Below are positions 46,047-57,100 of a DNA stretch of 64,000 bases, in pieces (the first letter of the stretch is position 1; each line of letters starts with the position of its first letter). Made by a program: the position numbers and the translations under genes. The stretch spans positions 66,058,577-66,122,576 of the forward strand of contig OZ020267.1 in NCBI GenBank assembly GCA_963971225.1. Reading direction: 5' to 3'. The notes beneath the pieces were generated by a model, which was not told where the DNA came from, did no database searches, and saw only the letters and a list, made by a program, of their open reading frames with translations. This DNA is from Melieria omissa (Eukaryota; Arthropoda; Insecta; Diptera; Ulidiidae).

Positions 46047-46640
46047 TCGGCACAAAAAAAAAAAGTGGTCTGTACATTTGACTAGACCCACCTATCCTTA
46101 TGTATTTCGGCGCGCTGAAACCGAATCCGAGGTCAGTTTTGTCCGTACACCCTCAAAATTTTGAGTAAATTGCAAAAAACTGCCATTACACTGGCATACA
46201 AAAAAAAAGTGGTCTGTACATTTGACTAGACCCACCTATCCTTATGTATTTCGGTGCGCTGAAACCGAATCCGAGGTCAGTTTTGTCCGTACACCCTCAA
46301 AATTTGGAGTAAATTGCAAAAAACTGCCATTACACCGGCAAACAAAAAAAAAAGTGGTCTGTACATTTGACTAGACCCACCTACCCTTATGTATTTCGGT
46401 GCGCTGAAACCGAATCCGAGGTCAGTTTGGTCCGTACACCCTCAAAATTTTGAGTAAATTGCAAAAAACTGCAAAAAATGGCAAAAAATCGCAAATAATG
46501 GCGGTTTTTTGCAATTTACTCAAAATTTTGAGGGTGTACGGACAAAACTGACCTCGGATTCGGTTTCAGCGCACCGAAATACATAAGGATAGGTGGGTCT
46601 AGTCAAATGTACAGACCACTTTTTTTTTGTGTGCCGGTGT
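46047..46640. repeat. Three direct repeats plus inverted copy; long hairpin
   Basis: Units beginning GTGGTCTGTACATTTGACTA at 46065, 46209 and 46354 (periods 144 and 145 bp) are followed by an inverted copy ending at 46619. Unit 3 (46354-46475) and the inverted copy (about 46500-46619) form a near-perfect stem of about 120 bp with a loop of some 25 bases of TGGCAAAAAAT-type sequence. The outer ends CGGCACAAAAAAAAA and TTTTTTTTTGTGTGCCG are also inverted. Confidence 0.9.
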
Positions 46641-46926
46641 TACCAGTGATAGTTTTGTGGTAGAAAAGTAATGTTTGTTCGGGGAAAAAATTGCATGTCA
46701 ATCTGTGAAACCTAAATTGGAGCATTGAGCGTTGCGTTTTCTGACGCAACGCTCTCGCTCAGTGCCAGTGCTCGCTCAATGACAGGAAATTTGAAGTTTT
46801 CACCAGTGACGTAGTACGAATTGTTTCAAATTGTCAAGGAACAGTGGGACGAGTACGACCTTTTACAAAATCAATATTTCAAAAAAAAAAAAGATTATAT
46901 GAAGTGCATATGAAGTTATTTGGAAC

Positions 46927-47452
46927 AAGTGCAGAATAGCGTACCCTCGTGAAAAAAAAACAATGAAAATTTGGCTATATAGAACTTGTTTTTGTGAATG
47001 TAACAAACTAAAAATTTTGCTGGGGAAACGCCTACCAAAGGTATTTCAAATGTTCTATATTTCATTGTGAAGAGAATTCCGTAGAGAATATATGGTGACA
47101 AATTTATTATATCTTTATTATGGTTTTTTTCGAGAAAAAAGTCGGGTTTTGTAAATTTTATAAAAAAATAATAATTTTTTGCTTATAATTTTTTACTCGT
47201 ACATATAAAGTATATAATGTGGTACATCAAAATAAAGGCATGAAAAATACCTTACGTTTGATACCCATATCGTATAAATCGATTGAAAATTGAATGAGTT
47301 ATTTTGATAACAGTTTTGAACTTTGACTCCGTGCCACGCCTTTGGTAGGCGTTTCCCCAGCAAAATTTTTAGTTTGTTAGACTCAGGAGCCAAACTTCTT
47401 TGTATAAGCATACTTATTAATTTTTTTCACGAGGGTGCGCTATTCTGCACTT
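46927..47452. repeat. Fold-back element with two paired inverted blocks
   Basis: Ends AAGTGCAGAATAGCGTACCC and complement pair over about 32 bp (46927-46960 and 47420-47452). Inside, the block around GGGGAAACGCCTACCAAAGG (about 47022-47041) pairs with CCTTTGGTAGGCGTTTCCCC (about 47338-47357). Non-coding; target duplication not evident. Confidence 0.82.
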
Positions 47453-48015
47453 AAGCCAGTTATTTATTTCGTTTAATTGTATTTAATATATACACATACA
47501 TACTCAGTTATCAATTGCTTAAGGGGTTACGCCACTGTAAAATTAAAAAAAAATCGATTTTTTTTTTATTGGCTTAAAAAATAGTTTGAACCCTATAGAA
47601 TAAGAAACAAAACGTTTTATGCATAAAATAAAAAAGTTTTATGCGAAATACGAGGTTACCGCCAAGCGCGTCACGCGTATGCCGAAGCGGGTGTATGCGA
47701 CGTTCTCGCTTCCGCGAACTTTTCCGCTTTGAGCGACGCGGCGAAAGAGGCGCGCTCGCTCAATAAATCAGTCAGGAAGGAGGCGAATGAGGCATTTTTG
47801 AACCTTGAAGGCCAGCTCTATGGTCCTGGCATTGCCGACTAATGGTAAACAATTTTTGCATCTCGAATTTTTCAGTTATGCCCATAGAAAACCATTCCCA
47901 AAACTTTGAACGCGTTTTTCTCGAAACACGATTTTTCAAAATGGCACGCGGCACAACTCGAACAATTTTCAATATTTTGACTTAAAATTTTGACTGGATC
48001 TTAACAATAACATTA

Positions 48016-48175
48016 TCTAGAGAAGATCGTGTGGAATTTTTGATAACTCGATTTGTTGATTTTTAATTAACAAAAGACATGTAATTTTTTACCTCAAAAA
48101 TCAACAAATTTTTTGAAACTCCCGCCAAAATTTTAAAAATCAATATTTTTAAAAATCCACACGATCTTCTCTAGA
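48016..48175. repeat. Inverted repeat, 20-bp arms
   Basis: TCTAGAGAAGATCGTGTGGA at 48016-48035 pairs exactly with its complement at 48156-48175; AT-rich loop of 120 bp. Confidence 0.85.
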
Positions 48176-49087
48176 AAAAGCCTCTAGATTAACAGGATTT
48201 TTTTATTTTGTCGCAGATTCAAAATTGCACCTTCAGTGCTGCGTGCCGTGAAGCCCTGCAGGGAAAACATAGCCTAGGTAAAAACCCCGTACACTATCGG
48301 ACGATTGGAAAAAGCAAAAAATGGTCTGAAAATAATTTCCCCTGTCAGTTTCGCGTCACGTAGTCACTGGTTTATACATTTTTTTTGGGGGTGTATAAAC
48401 TAGAAAAACTAAAAAAATCGGTATAGGTATATATTATGGCGGTTCTTATTATTGTGTAATGCCTTGTTATCTTTTTATACAGATGTCGACAAATCTACTC
48501 CATGAAATAAAGGACTAGGTGAGACTAGTTCTCTCACCTACCCCCACGAACGATGCCTTAGTATAAATTTTTGCAGTGACATGGTCTTTTTTACATTGCG
48601 GTGTATCAAAATTTCGGTTCAAATAGAAAAGTAATGCTTAAATAGTGAAAAAATATCATCAATGACCGTTAATTATTTACGCTTTTCATCCCAAACAGGC
48701 CTACAGACACTACAGGGTTCAGATTAGGTAGAGGGAGGTAACAAATTTTTTTCATAATTTATTTTTGTTTTCTCAAAGAACACATTAACAGCTACTCACC
48801 AGTAATTTTTCTAGTTTTATTGAGGCTCACAATTTATTTAAAATAATGTTTGTTTCTCACATAAGTTCAAAAATAATTATTTTCTTACTTTCTCACGAAA
48901 CTTCAACTTTGTCTTACAATTTCTGCCGTTGTGTATGCGGCAGCGTTAACTGACTACATTTATTTTATGAAATGCAGATTCCCCTTTCCATACGTGTAAA
49001 AAAAGCAAGAAAAATCATAAGGTGTAATTTACAGAATTTTTTTAAGCTTAGGATGTCTACAGGCCTTCTTGGGAACTAGAGGGTTAA

Positions 49088-49630
49088 CTACTGAACCACT
49101 GTAGTCGCTGATCGTTTGTGCATTTCAAAAAGACAAAACAATTGCAATAAACCTCAATATTATACAGAATTACTTATAAAAATCTTTACTCAAATTGAAT
49201 TTTCACATGTGTGCTGGTTATGTTTTCATATGCTTCTTTTTCACCCTTCCATCGAATCATGAGCTAGTTGACTGTATAACATTTTGAAAGCAAAATTTAG
49301 TTTCACTTTTCAGTTTCAACAAAATTTACGAAAAATCAGCACCCTGTCAGTAAGTGCTCCGAATCATCGCTTTTCAGTGCAACAGCTAATCACTTTTACG
49401 TTATTTCTGCGCAGAATTGCAAGCTGTGCAACGACGGCAGTGCTGCCCATTTCGCCGTGAAAGTGCTGCCAACTCGATTTCGACCAATGCCATTCCTACA
49501 AATTCGAACAGTGTAAATTTCGATCTTTTAACGGAAATTCCCGAATGACAAACATATTCAAATAAATAACACGAAAAAAGGAAATAGTTCTACGGCGTTG
49601 AGATTGTGTTAGGAATATTCCACTTTTACA
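49088..49630. other. 5' flank of the following small gene
   Basis: No coding frame; presumably promoter and leader of the gene at 49631. Confidence 0.45.
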
Positions 49631-50182
49631 ATGAGCGATTCGGCAATGGAGCAACCTGTAACACGCGGACCCGGTGCAACCGAATCGGCGGAGGGCAGCA
49701 AAAAAACAAAACGCTCACGTCAGTCCAGCACTTCGCGCGGAAATGCGTCCATGTCGAAAGTGTCATCGCCGCCAGCTAAGCGTGCGCGCACGCTTCGCTC
49801 CAGCAAGTCGCCGACCGTGGCAACTGCACACAAGTCCAAACACCATGTGGTGGCGGCTGCTGCTTCATCCGTTGATCCACCATCCGAAGCATCGGGCAGC
49901 TCCACAGCCGGCAATGCGAATGTGTCGAAACATAAGCGTCATCGTGGCCGCTCTGCCAAGAAGCTGGTTGGCGTGGATAGAGTCGCTGGCGAGAAATCCA
50001 AGAAGAAGCGAAAGAAGTCAAGGGCAACTAGCGTGCAGGAGACGCCTATTGCCGTCACCACACTATCTACATTGTCACCGGCTGGTTCAATAAGCAATCC
50101 TGCGGCCAGCGCACAGACTGCGCAATCGCAGCCGTTGGCCAACAATCGTCGCGGCTTGGGATACTTTTTAATGGAAGAGTAG
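49631..50182 (+). CDS. Small basic, serine-rich intronless protein, function unknown
   Basis: A 183-residue single-exon frame starting MSDSAMEQPVTRG in good context (TTACAATGAG). It is strongly basic and disordered, rich in Ser, Lys, Ala and Arg, with nuclear-localisation-like clusters: KKTKRSR near residue 24, PPAKRARTLR near 47, KHKRHRGRSAKK near 99 and KSKKKRKKSR near 121. A Ser/Thr/Ala-rich segment follows and the end is NNRRGLGYFLMEE, the only ordered-looking part. No domain is recognised. Codon use is gene-like, and an AATAAA at 50244-50249, 62 bp after the stop, supports a real transcript. A nuclear or nucleolar protein is a reasonable inference; I do not name it. It has no GRP hook, so it is not a third D1 copy. 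Confidence 0.7.
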   Translation: MSDSAMEQPVTRGPGATESAEGSKKTKRSRQSSTSRGNASMSKVSSPPAKRARTLRSSKSPTVATAHKSKHHVVAAAASSVDPPSEASGSSTAGNANVSKHKRHRGRSAKKLVGVDRVAGEKSKKKRKKSRATSVQETPIAVTTLSTLSPAGSISNPAASAQTAQSQPLANNRRGLGYFLMEE

Positions 50183-50243
50183 TGACGGCAGCGGTGCAAC
50201 ACCAGTACAAATTTTTGCTATTACATATAAAACTTGCATATTC

Positions 50244-50249
50244 AATAAA
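50244..50249 (+). terminator. Poly(A) signal of the 49.6-kb gene
   Basis: AATAAA 62 bp downstream of the stop codon, in TTCAATAAAAATCC. Confidence 0.6.
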
Positions 50250-53200
50250 AATCCTCAGTTTGCATTGCACTTCTCAATCTCAACAATGAATGGTTTGTCA
50301 TTTTGTTGGTAAAGATGACGTGGGCGAAGTGGTTATTGGGTGGACTTTTATTGGCGCTGCAGTTTGCATATCGAAAATCAGTGCGTACTGCATATATTCA
50401 CATTAAAATAGCATTGGTTTTTTATGATAAAAGTCTCACGATTTGTATGTGGCTTAAGCACTTTTAATGGAATTCGTCAGATACATATATTCGAACCTGA
50501 ACATTTTTATTGTTTTCTATTAGTTCTAAACAAATCGTTGTTACTTTATTTTTGCATCTTTAACTGCATAAAATATTCACTAAACCAATTTGCACATTAA
50601 AACTGAATTTTGATTGAAGATGTAGTCTCAAAATTTCCCCTCGAATGCAACGATGAACCACACTACTGGAATTCAGTTCAGTTCCCGTTTTCCCTCAGTT
50701 TCAGCGCCAAGCAATTGAAACAAATAAATCGCTTTTAGTTAAAGTTAACATTTTTCTTTTCATATATATATATATATATATTAATATATGTATATATTGT
50801 TGTTTTATCTTTTGTTTTTTATTATTTTATTTTATTTTTTTTTGCTTCTTCTATAGTTTTAGTTTTTGGAAAGGAAAAAAGTACTTAACAATTTTTTGTT
50901 GATTTTTGTCTTACGTTTTGTATGTTGGTTAATTGGTTTCTTGTTTAATTAAAATAAAAATTAAAAAAAAAAATATTTAAGAAGAACAAACACAAAGTTG
51001 CATGTACAGTATACTCGTAGTTTTGTTTGTATATTTGTAATATGTATGTGTGAGTGTAGTTTGCAGTATGTGTGTTTGCTTATGTGTATGTTGCATAATT
51101 TGGTCTTTTCTGTTGTTGTTTGTTACATTCTACGCACAGTGCGCTTTCGGCTTCCTGCTTTTTAGCTTTGCTGTGTTGTGTTTTGCATTGGTTTCATGGG
51201 ATTTTTGTATCAAAAAGTGAGTTTTGTTTTTGTGTTACGGTTGCAAGCGTTTCACATTTAGCGCTGTTTGTGCCAACTGCAGCCAAATTGGCTGTCAGTT
51301 GAGTCGATTAACTAGAAGTGTGGTCAACTTTTGGTGTTGTTCGGAGCTGCTAAAAAAGCAAAATATTTGAATGACGCATATGAAATGCAGCTGTGATATC
51401 GCTGCCGAAGACTGCATTTTCTTGGCACACTTTTAGGTGGATTTGCAGTATTTTAATGCGTGAAGACTATGTTTTGCGCTAATGTTTTTAACGCAGTGTA
51501 GACAAATTTGTTGGCATAAAGATTTCCAGGCTGGAGCCTAAATGTCAGGACAACGCTGGCAATCGAGATTTTGAATTTAAACGAAAACAGGCCGATTGTG
51601 CAAATAGTCGAATGTTTTTTAAGATTTGCTTGGACTGTTGTCTTTTTGCTGCAATTGCTTCCAGTTTTTTTAGTTGATTTTTGTTGCTTTTCTTTACTTT
51701 ACTTTTTTTGTAGTATTTTGTAGAGGGGGGGGGGGGGGTGGTTTCACATTTTCACACACTTAGTGGTTTTGTTTTGTTTGTTAAGTTTATTTTGTTATTT
51801 CTATTAAATGTAAAAATTTGCTGCATTTATTTATTACAAGTACGGTTTTTTGCTTTTATTAATATTATCATAAATTGTTTAAACTAGTATTTCTGGTTTG
51901 TTTATGCGTAGGTATGTTTTTTTGCATTTTTATTTATTTATTTATTTAGTTAATCAATTAATTATTAATTATTGAATAATTGATAATAATAATAATAACA
52001 ACAACAAAAATAAAAGTAGTATTTTGTATGTAAATTATGTGAAACGTTTCATATGCTTTGCTTTTTCAATTTGTTTGTTTCTTCTAAGGATGTGTGAAAA
52101 AAAAAAACGAAGGCATAGACTGGGCGGGAAAATTCCAAGGGGTTGGGGAGTGCTTAGGATACAAACTGGTTATGCAGTAACGTCAGCAGCGTTCCAAACA
52201 AAATACGAGTTATGCTCAACAATTTCAACAATGTTGCTTATGTTTGAAATTGTGTGGCAAAAGCACGAATTGTGCGTGCAAACACTGTGTGAATGGGGAG
52301 TGGAAAACTATAGGCTACAAATAGTTAATGGGGAAACATTATAAATATAAAAACTATTTTTGTTTGATTATTATCAATAAGATTAATAATAATTGTAATA
52401 ATAAACTTTGTGGCAGAGCAAGACTATACACGAAATAGAAAACTATTTAAACACATCTGCATGGTTTCATTTCTTTCATAACAATTGCCAAATAGCAGTT
52501 TATACAGTTTTGTTGGTTTTTATTTTTTGTTTTAATTTCTGTTGCAGTGCTGCGGCAGAAAACTGGCATTCAAGAGTGAACATTTTGGAAAATAAAATTT
52601 GAAAAAAATAATTTGTATAATAATAGTTGTAATTATAGTATAATGAACGGTTGCTGCTTTCGCACTTGCCGTACACAAGTAGGTTGCTTTCTAAATGCTT
52701 AATGTACAAGTGACATGAAGTTTCGCTGGAAAAATCAAAAATTAACATTTAACCTTTTTTACATGCGTTTTACAAATTTGTCGCCGCTCGACACTTCAAG
52801 TTTTCATTCATTCATTTACAAATGTTGGCTTTTGTTGTTATCTACTTTACACTAGACTATTTTATGTTATTGTAAATGTATTTGTTGTTGTTATAGTTTT
52901 TTTTTTTATTGAAAATGCAATGAGCGCACTCCTGCCAGTTCTTTCAAGTTGCTTGCTTATTATTTTTGTTGTTGCTTGTTGCTTAACGGTATCATATTTT
53001 GTTTTTTTTTTTGTTTTGTTCAAATTTAAATTTGATTTTGGTTGAAATTTGACTCTTGCACTTTTAGTACTTTAGTAAAATCTAAATACAAAGCTGCACT
53101 TTGCATAGCAGTGTAGGTGTGTTTGTTTGTGTGTGTGTGTGTGTGTTTTGGGATGTTTGCGTGTGTGTGTGTGTGTGTTTGTGTGTGAGTGTATGTGCTG

Positions 53201-53999
53201 GTATTCCTGCCCTTTTCACTTTACATATTTTATGCTAGTTTCATTTTACACATTTCGATTTTCACTTTTATTGAATTAAATTAACACTATTGATTTAAAT
53301 TATTTCTTACAAGGTGTTTGCTGTTTCGCATAGTTATTATCTGTCTATTTTCTACATTTGCGGTTTAGAAATGTTGCTTGCATTTGCTGCTTTTATACTT
53401 AAAACGCTACGATACCTTTACAATGGTGTGTTTGTATGTATGCATGTATGAGTTTGTATTATTTGGATTACTATGCTTCTTCTGCTCTAACTTTCCTGTT
53501 TCACTATAAGTTTATTACATATTTTCTTTTATATAGACGGTTTTTTAGAATTATTTTTAATAATTTTAAGCTTGAAAGTTTACTGCATGGTTTAGTGTGT
53601 GTGTATGTGTGTGTTTGTTTATGTATGTGTTATGTGTGGATTTATATTAATAATTAGAGCATTATTAATATCTACATGTATAATTTTCTGTTTCCATACA
53701 TAAGTTTGTATATATGTAGTGTATATTTATAAAGAATATATAATTTTAAATTAGAATAATAATTAAAATATTATTACATATTTTATTAACATACAGGTTG
53801 GTGCAAGGAGGCGCCCGCTTACTGCTACTGCTACATAGACGAATATATATTTTTGTAGAGGGCAAAGTGTTTGTTGGAGTTCGGTGACATATGTTTGCAT
53901 GGCGTCGGGCCTCTCTCTATATATGTGTATATGTGCATTTGTGTGTGTGTGTGTGTTCTCCACGTACAGCGATCTGCTCATGCAGGCGTCCGACACTTT
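50250..53999 (-). other. AT-rich low-complexity DNA, likely E2f1 3' region
   Basis: No gene is seen. Simple tracts are abundant: an AT run at 50762-50780, G14 at 51725-51738, GT runs at about 53120-53190 and 53939-53955. Many AATAAA words occur on the minus strand. Given E2f1 ends at 54000 in this direction, at least the first part should be its 3' untranslated region. Confidence 0.5.
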
Positions 54000-54115
54000 T
54001 CAGACGAAATCGTTAAACAGCTCCATCAGACCCTCGGATTGACCCAGTGAGAAATTGTAGTCAACATCTAGTGGCGGTTCGATCGGTTGGAAGGGCGGCA
54101 AATCGTCAACAAAGT
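54000..54115 (-). CDS. E2f1: E2f1 exon 4 (RB-binding C-terminus)
   Basis: 116 bp after CCACAAAAG; the AC start completes a Tyr codon with the last T of exon 3. Encodes [17 protein letters not shown] then [20 protein letters not shown] and a TGA at 54000-54002. The DY-F-L-EG-LF-DF pattern is that of E2F RB-pocket-binding peptides. Confidence 0.92.
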
Positions 54116-57100
54116 CTTTTGTGGTACAAGAAAGAGAGAAAACACAAAATATTCAAATGTAAAATATTGTTTGCTATATGGAAAAAAAATGTGTTGTTTG
54201 TAGAATATGAAAAAAAAACACTTGTGCAGTTGTGAAGCGTAGGTGTGAATGTGTGTGTGTGTGTGTTGTTATAAATATAAAGTAGCGAAAGGAGAGGAGA
54301 ATTTTGGGGGCCTGGCGGTTGTGTTAGATGTTTGCTTTGTCAATTTTGTTTGCAATGATTTGAAATTCACGCCAGAGCTGAATCTCATGGTGCTACAAGA
54401 TTTCAATTTCAATTCGCTTGCCCTTTTTGGTATGCAATGCAGACCCACGAGAATTCAGTTCCAAAATGAATTTTTCTATGCTTTCCCCGCGCTCATTATT
54501 TATTCATATTTGCACTTTTCAATTTTCTCATCGCAGTACTGGTGTGTAAAATGTTGAACATAAATGCCATTGCCGAGGATTGATATAATTTTCTATTTTC
54601 TGTGCTTTTGACGCGTTCAGCAAATAGAATTAAATCATAAATTTTATAATAAAATAACTTTAAAATTTTTGCATACAACAATAACCACAAATTTTAACTG
54701 AAAGGTTTACAAATTAGTTCTGTAGTCAAAAGCAATAACCGTTTAAGTCGACTTAAGAAGAAATTGAGTTATGGCTGCCACCACGTTTCCTTGACTGTGC
54801 TCTACGTTTATGAAAATCGGGGAGTTTGTAACTTTAAAATAAAAAAGTTATTAATAAAAACCTATTCACATTCCCATAACGAACACACTACGCGCTAAAA
54901 CTTTAAAACGAGATTGCTCGAAACAGCAATTTTCGACTTGGGCGGTTATTGCTTTTGACCACAGAATTGCCATAAATCTTTTGTTGAATGAAAAATATTG
55001 TTAAAGAATTTTATAGCAATTGACCAAAACTGTGGTTTTGGAATAAATTTTGCATAAAACAGTGTCCTTTGAAAGCTACTTGAAAACATTTGCAGTTGGG
55101 TTCTGCTGCACTAAAATTACAACAGCTGACTTTTGACTACTCCACAACATTTCCTGTGGCCAAGGAAATAGCCTTCGTAAATTGGTTTAATTTTATTCTT
55201 ATCTGCACTGTGAAGTGACAGAACAGAGCGAAATCAAAAGTTCCAAAGCGAAATTAAAAGTTTCATTGCAAAATTTGACTTTGATTGATGCTGTTTTGAC
55301 TCTCTGATTACAAACAAATTGAGAAAGGTTGATTGAAAGGTTTAAGAAATCCTATAAGTTAGAAATCCACATCACAAGAAACGAGGAAACACGGCCCATA
55401 TTAGTTTGTCTTGGCGTTCAAAGTAAAAGTCACCTCTAGAGTTCAAACTTTGTAATCAGTATTCAGATACTGAAAGGAACACACAGGATCCTTTAATGGG
55501 AAGTCTGTTGTAACTTAATAAATCTCTAACTGATGCTACGGTAATATAGGTTCGATGTGCGCATATAACTACCAGCGATTTCATAAAAGATTCTCCTAAT
55601 TAGCATTTTTGTTTGCCATTAAATAAATTAATACAATTTCACTCTATAAAAGTTCGTTGATAGCATTTTTAGTGTCTGCTACAAAAATAATTTTGTCGCT
55701 CTTTTTCAATTTTAAATGTTTTGACAAAAATATTACACACATTGTTTTTCAAGTCAATAAACAAATTCAAAAGTTAAGTCATTATTTCGCCAATTAAACA
55801 AAATCACTGCTTGCATAGTTTTCAGTTTAATTTTTGTTCAACAAATGTTTCATCGTGTCTTGGAAATCCTACCACAAAAAAAAATTATATAAGCACAAAT
55901 TAGAAACTGCTTAATAGCAAAAACAAAAAAGTTGTATAAAATTTTGTTTGGAATATTTTTGTTTCAGTCGCAGCCTGAATTGTATTTAGCCAAGATGTGT
56001 GTGGAAACTGAAAAAAATTCGAATTTGGACTGAGTTCTCGTTTTTTTCTGGTTTTCGTTGTTGTTTGCTTATGTTTTTTTTATTGTTTTATGTGCTTTAG
56101 CAGAAGTAAACAAAAATAAAATGAAATGAAATAATTAAGATGAAGAGAAGAGGGAAATTATAAATTTATATACACAATATAAAAGCATTAAATGATTCAC
56201 AATCACAAAGTCAAAATGTCGATTTATACGTATGTTGATTTTATATGTATGTATGCATGTATTTATGTATATGTATGCATGTATTTATGTATATGTGTGC
56301 ATATGTATGAATATGTGTGTGTGTGCGTGTGATATATGCCGATACTTTTACAGAAGATATGGTGTGCGTGCGATTGTTCAGATTGTTTGGCCATAGTAAA
56401 CATTTTGTTACGTTGAATTTTGAAAAAGCGCTCAGCAAGAACTCAGACTGTGATGCGAATTGAATTTCGTGTATGAACGCAAATCACAGCCAGAGCTCCC
56501 GTCAAGAGTTTTTCGATAATTTTTCGATTCTGTTTGATGATAGATGAGCTGTGACGATTCAAGTCGATACACCAATACTTAAGACTACGAATTTCAATGT
56601 TGTACATGTAGAAGTTTTATATTTCTTAGATATTTCGAAATGCCTAAACATGTATTGAGTTAGTGTTAGTGACAAAAATCGCAACGTTTTCATAGTAAAA
56701 TAGTAAGCAATGATCATAGAATTCATGAATGTGGCGATGCTATGTTAATGCATTTTAGTCAGGTGAATATAAAGTAAAGTAAATGAACAACCACCACGAA
56801 AACGATGCCAATGCCATATGCAACCCTAAGTGTAATAAGCAGTGAATTCGGTTGGGCGCGCCATACTTACAGTTTTGCACATCACATAGCGAGCCAGGAC
56901 TCAGCGACACCGAGCCCGTCATGATGGCATTGCGTACACCGGCGCCGCTATTCGAGTACACTTGCGAAAGCGGCATGCCCAGGCTGTTGCCGGCGCTGCC
57001 GTTGCCGCTGCCGCTGCCGGCGTCCTGCTTTGCGACTTCGCTGTCGTCGTACAGCGTGCTGCTGCCGTACGCTGACGTCTGCGGCTGATTGGCTGTACCT

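Larger units (their letters stand above)
46006..49083. mobile_element. TTAA-bounded composite element, 3.08 kb
   Basis: Ends CCCTCTAGTTGCAAG and the complement of CCCTCTAGTTCCCAAG are flanked by TTAA at 46002-46005 and 49084-49087, a piggyBac-like arrangement. The interior is a mosaic of fold-back repeats (46065-46640, 46927-47452, 48016-48175) and AT-rich DNA. No transposase is recognisable, so it is non-autonomous or heavily overwritten. The shared termini are short, so two solitary ends cannot be excluded. Confidence 0.65.
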
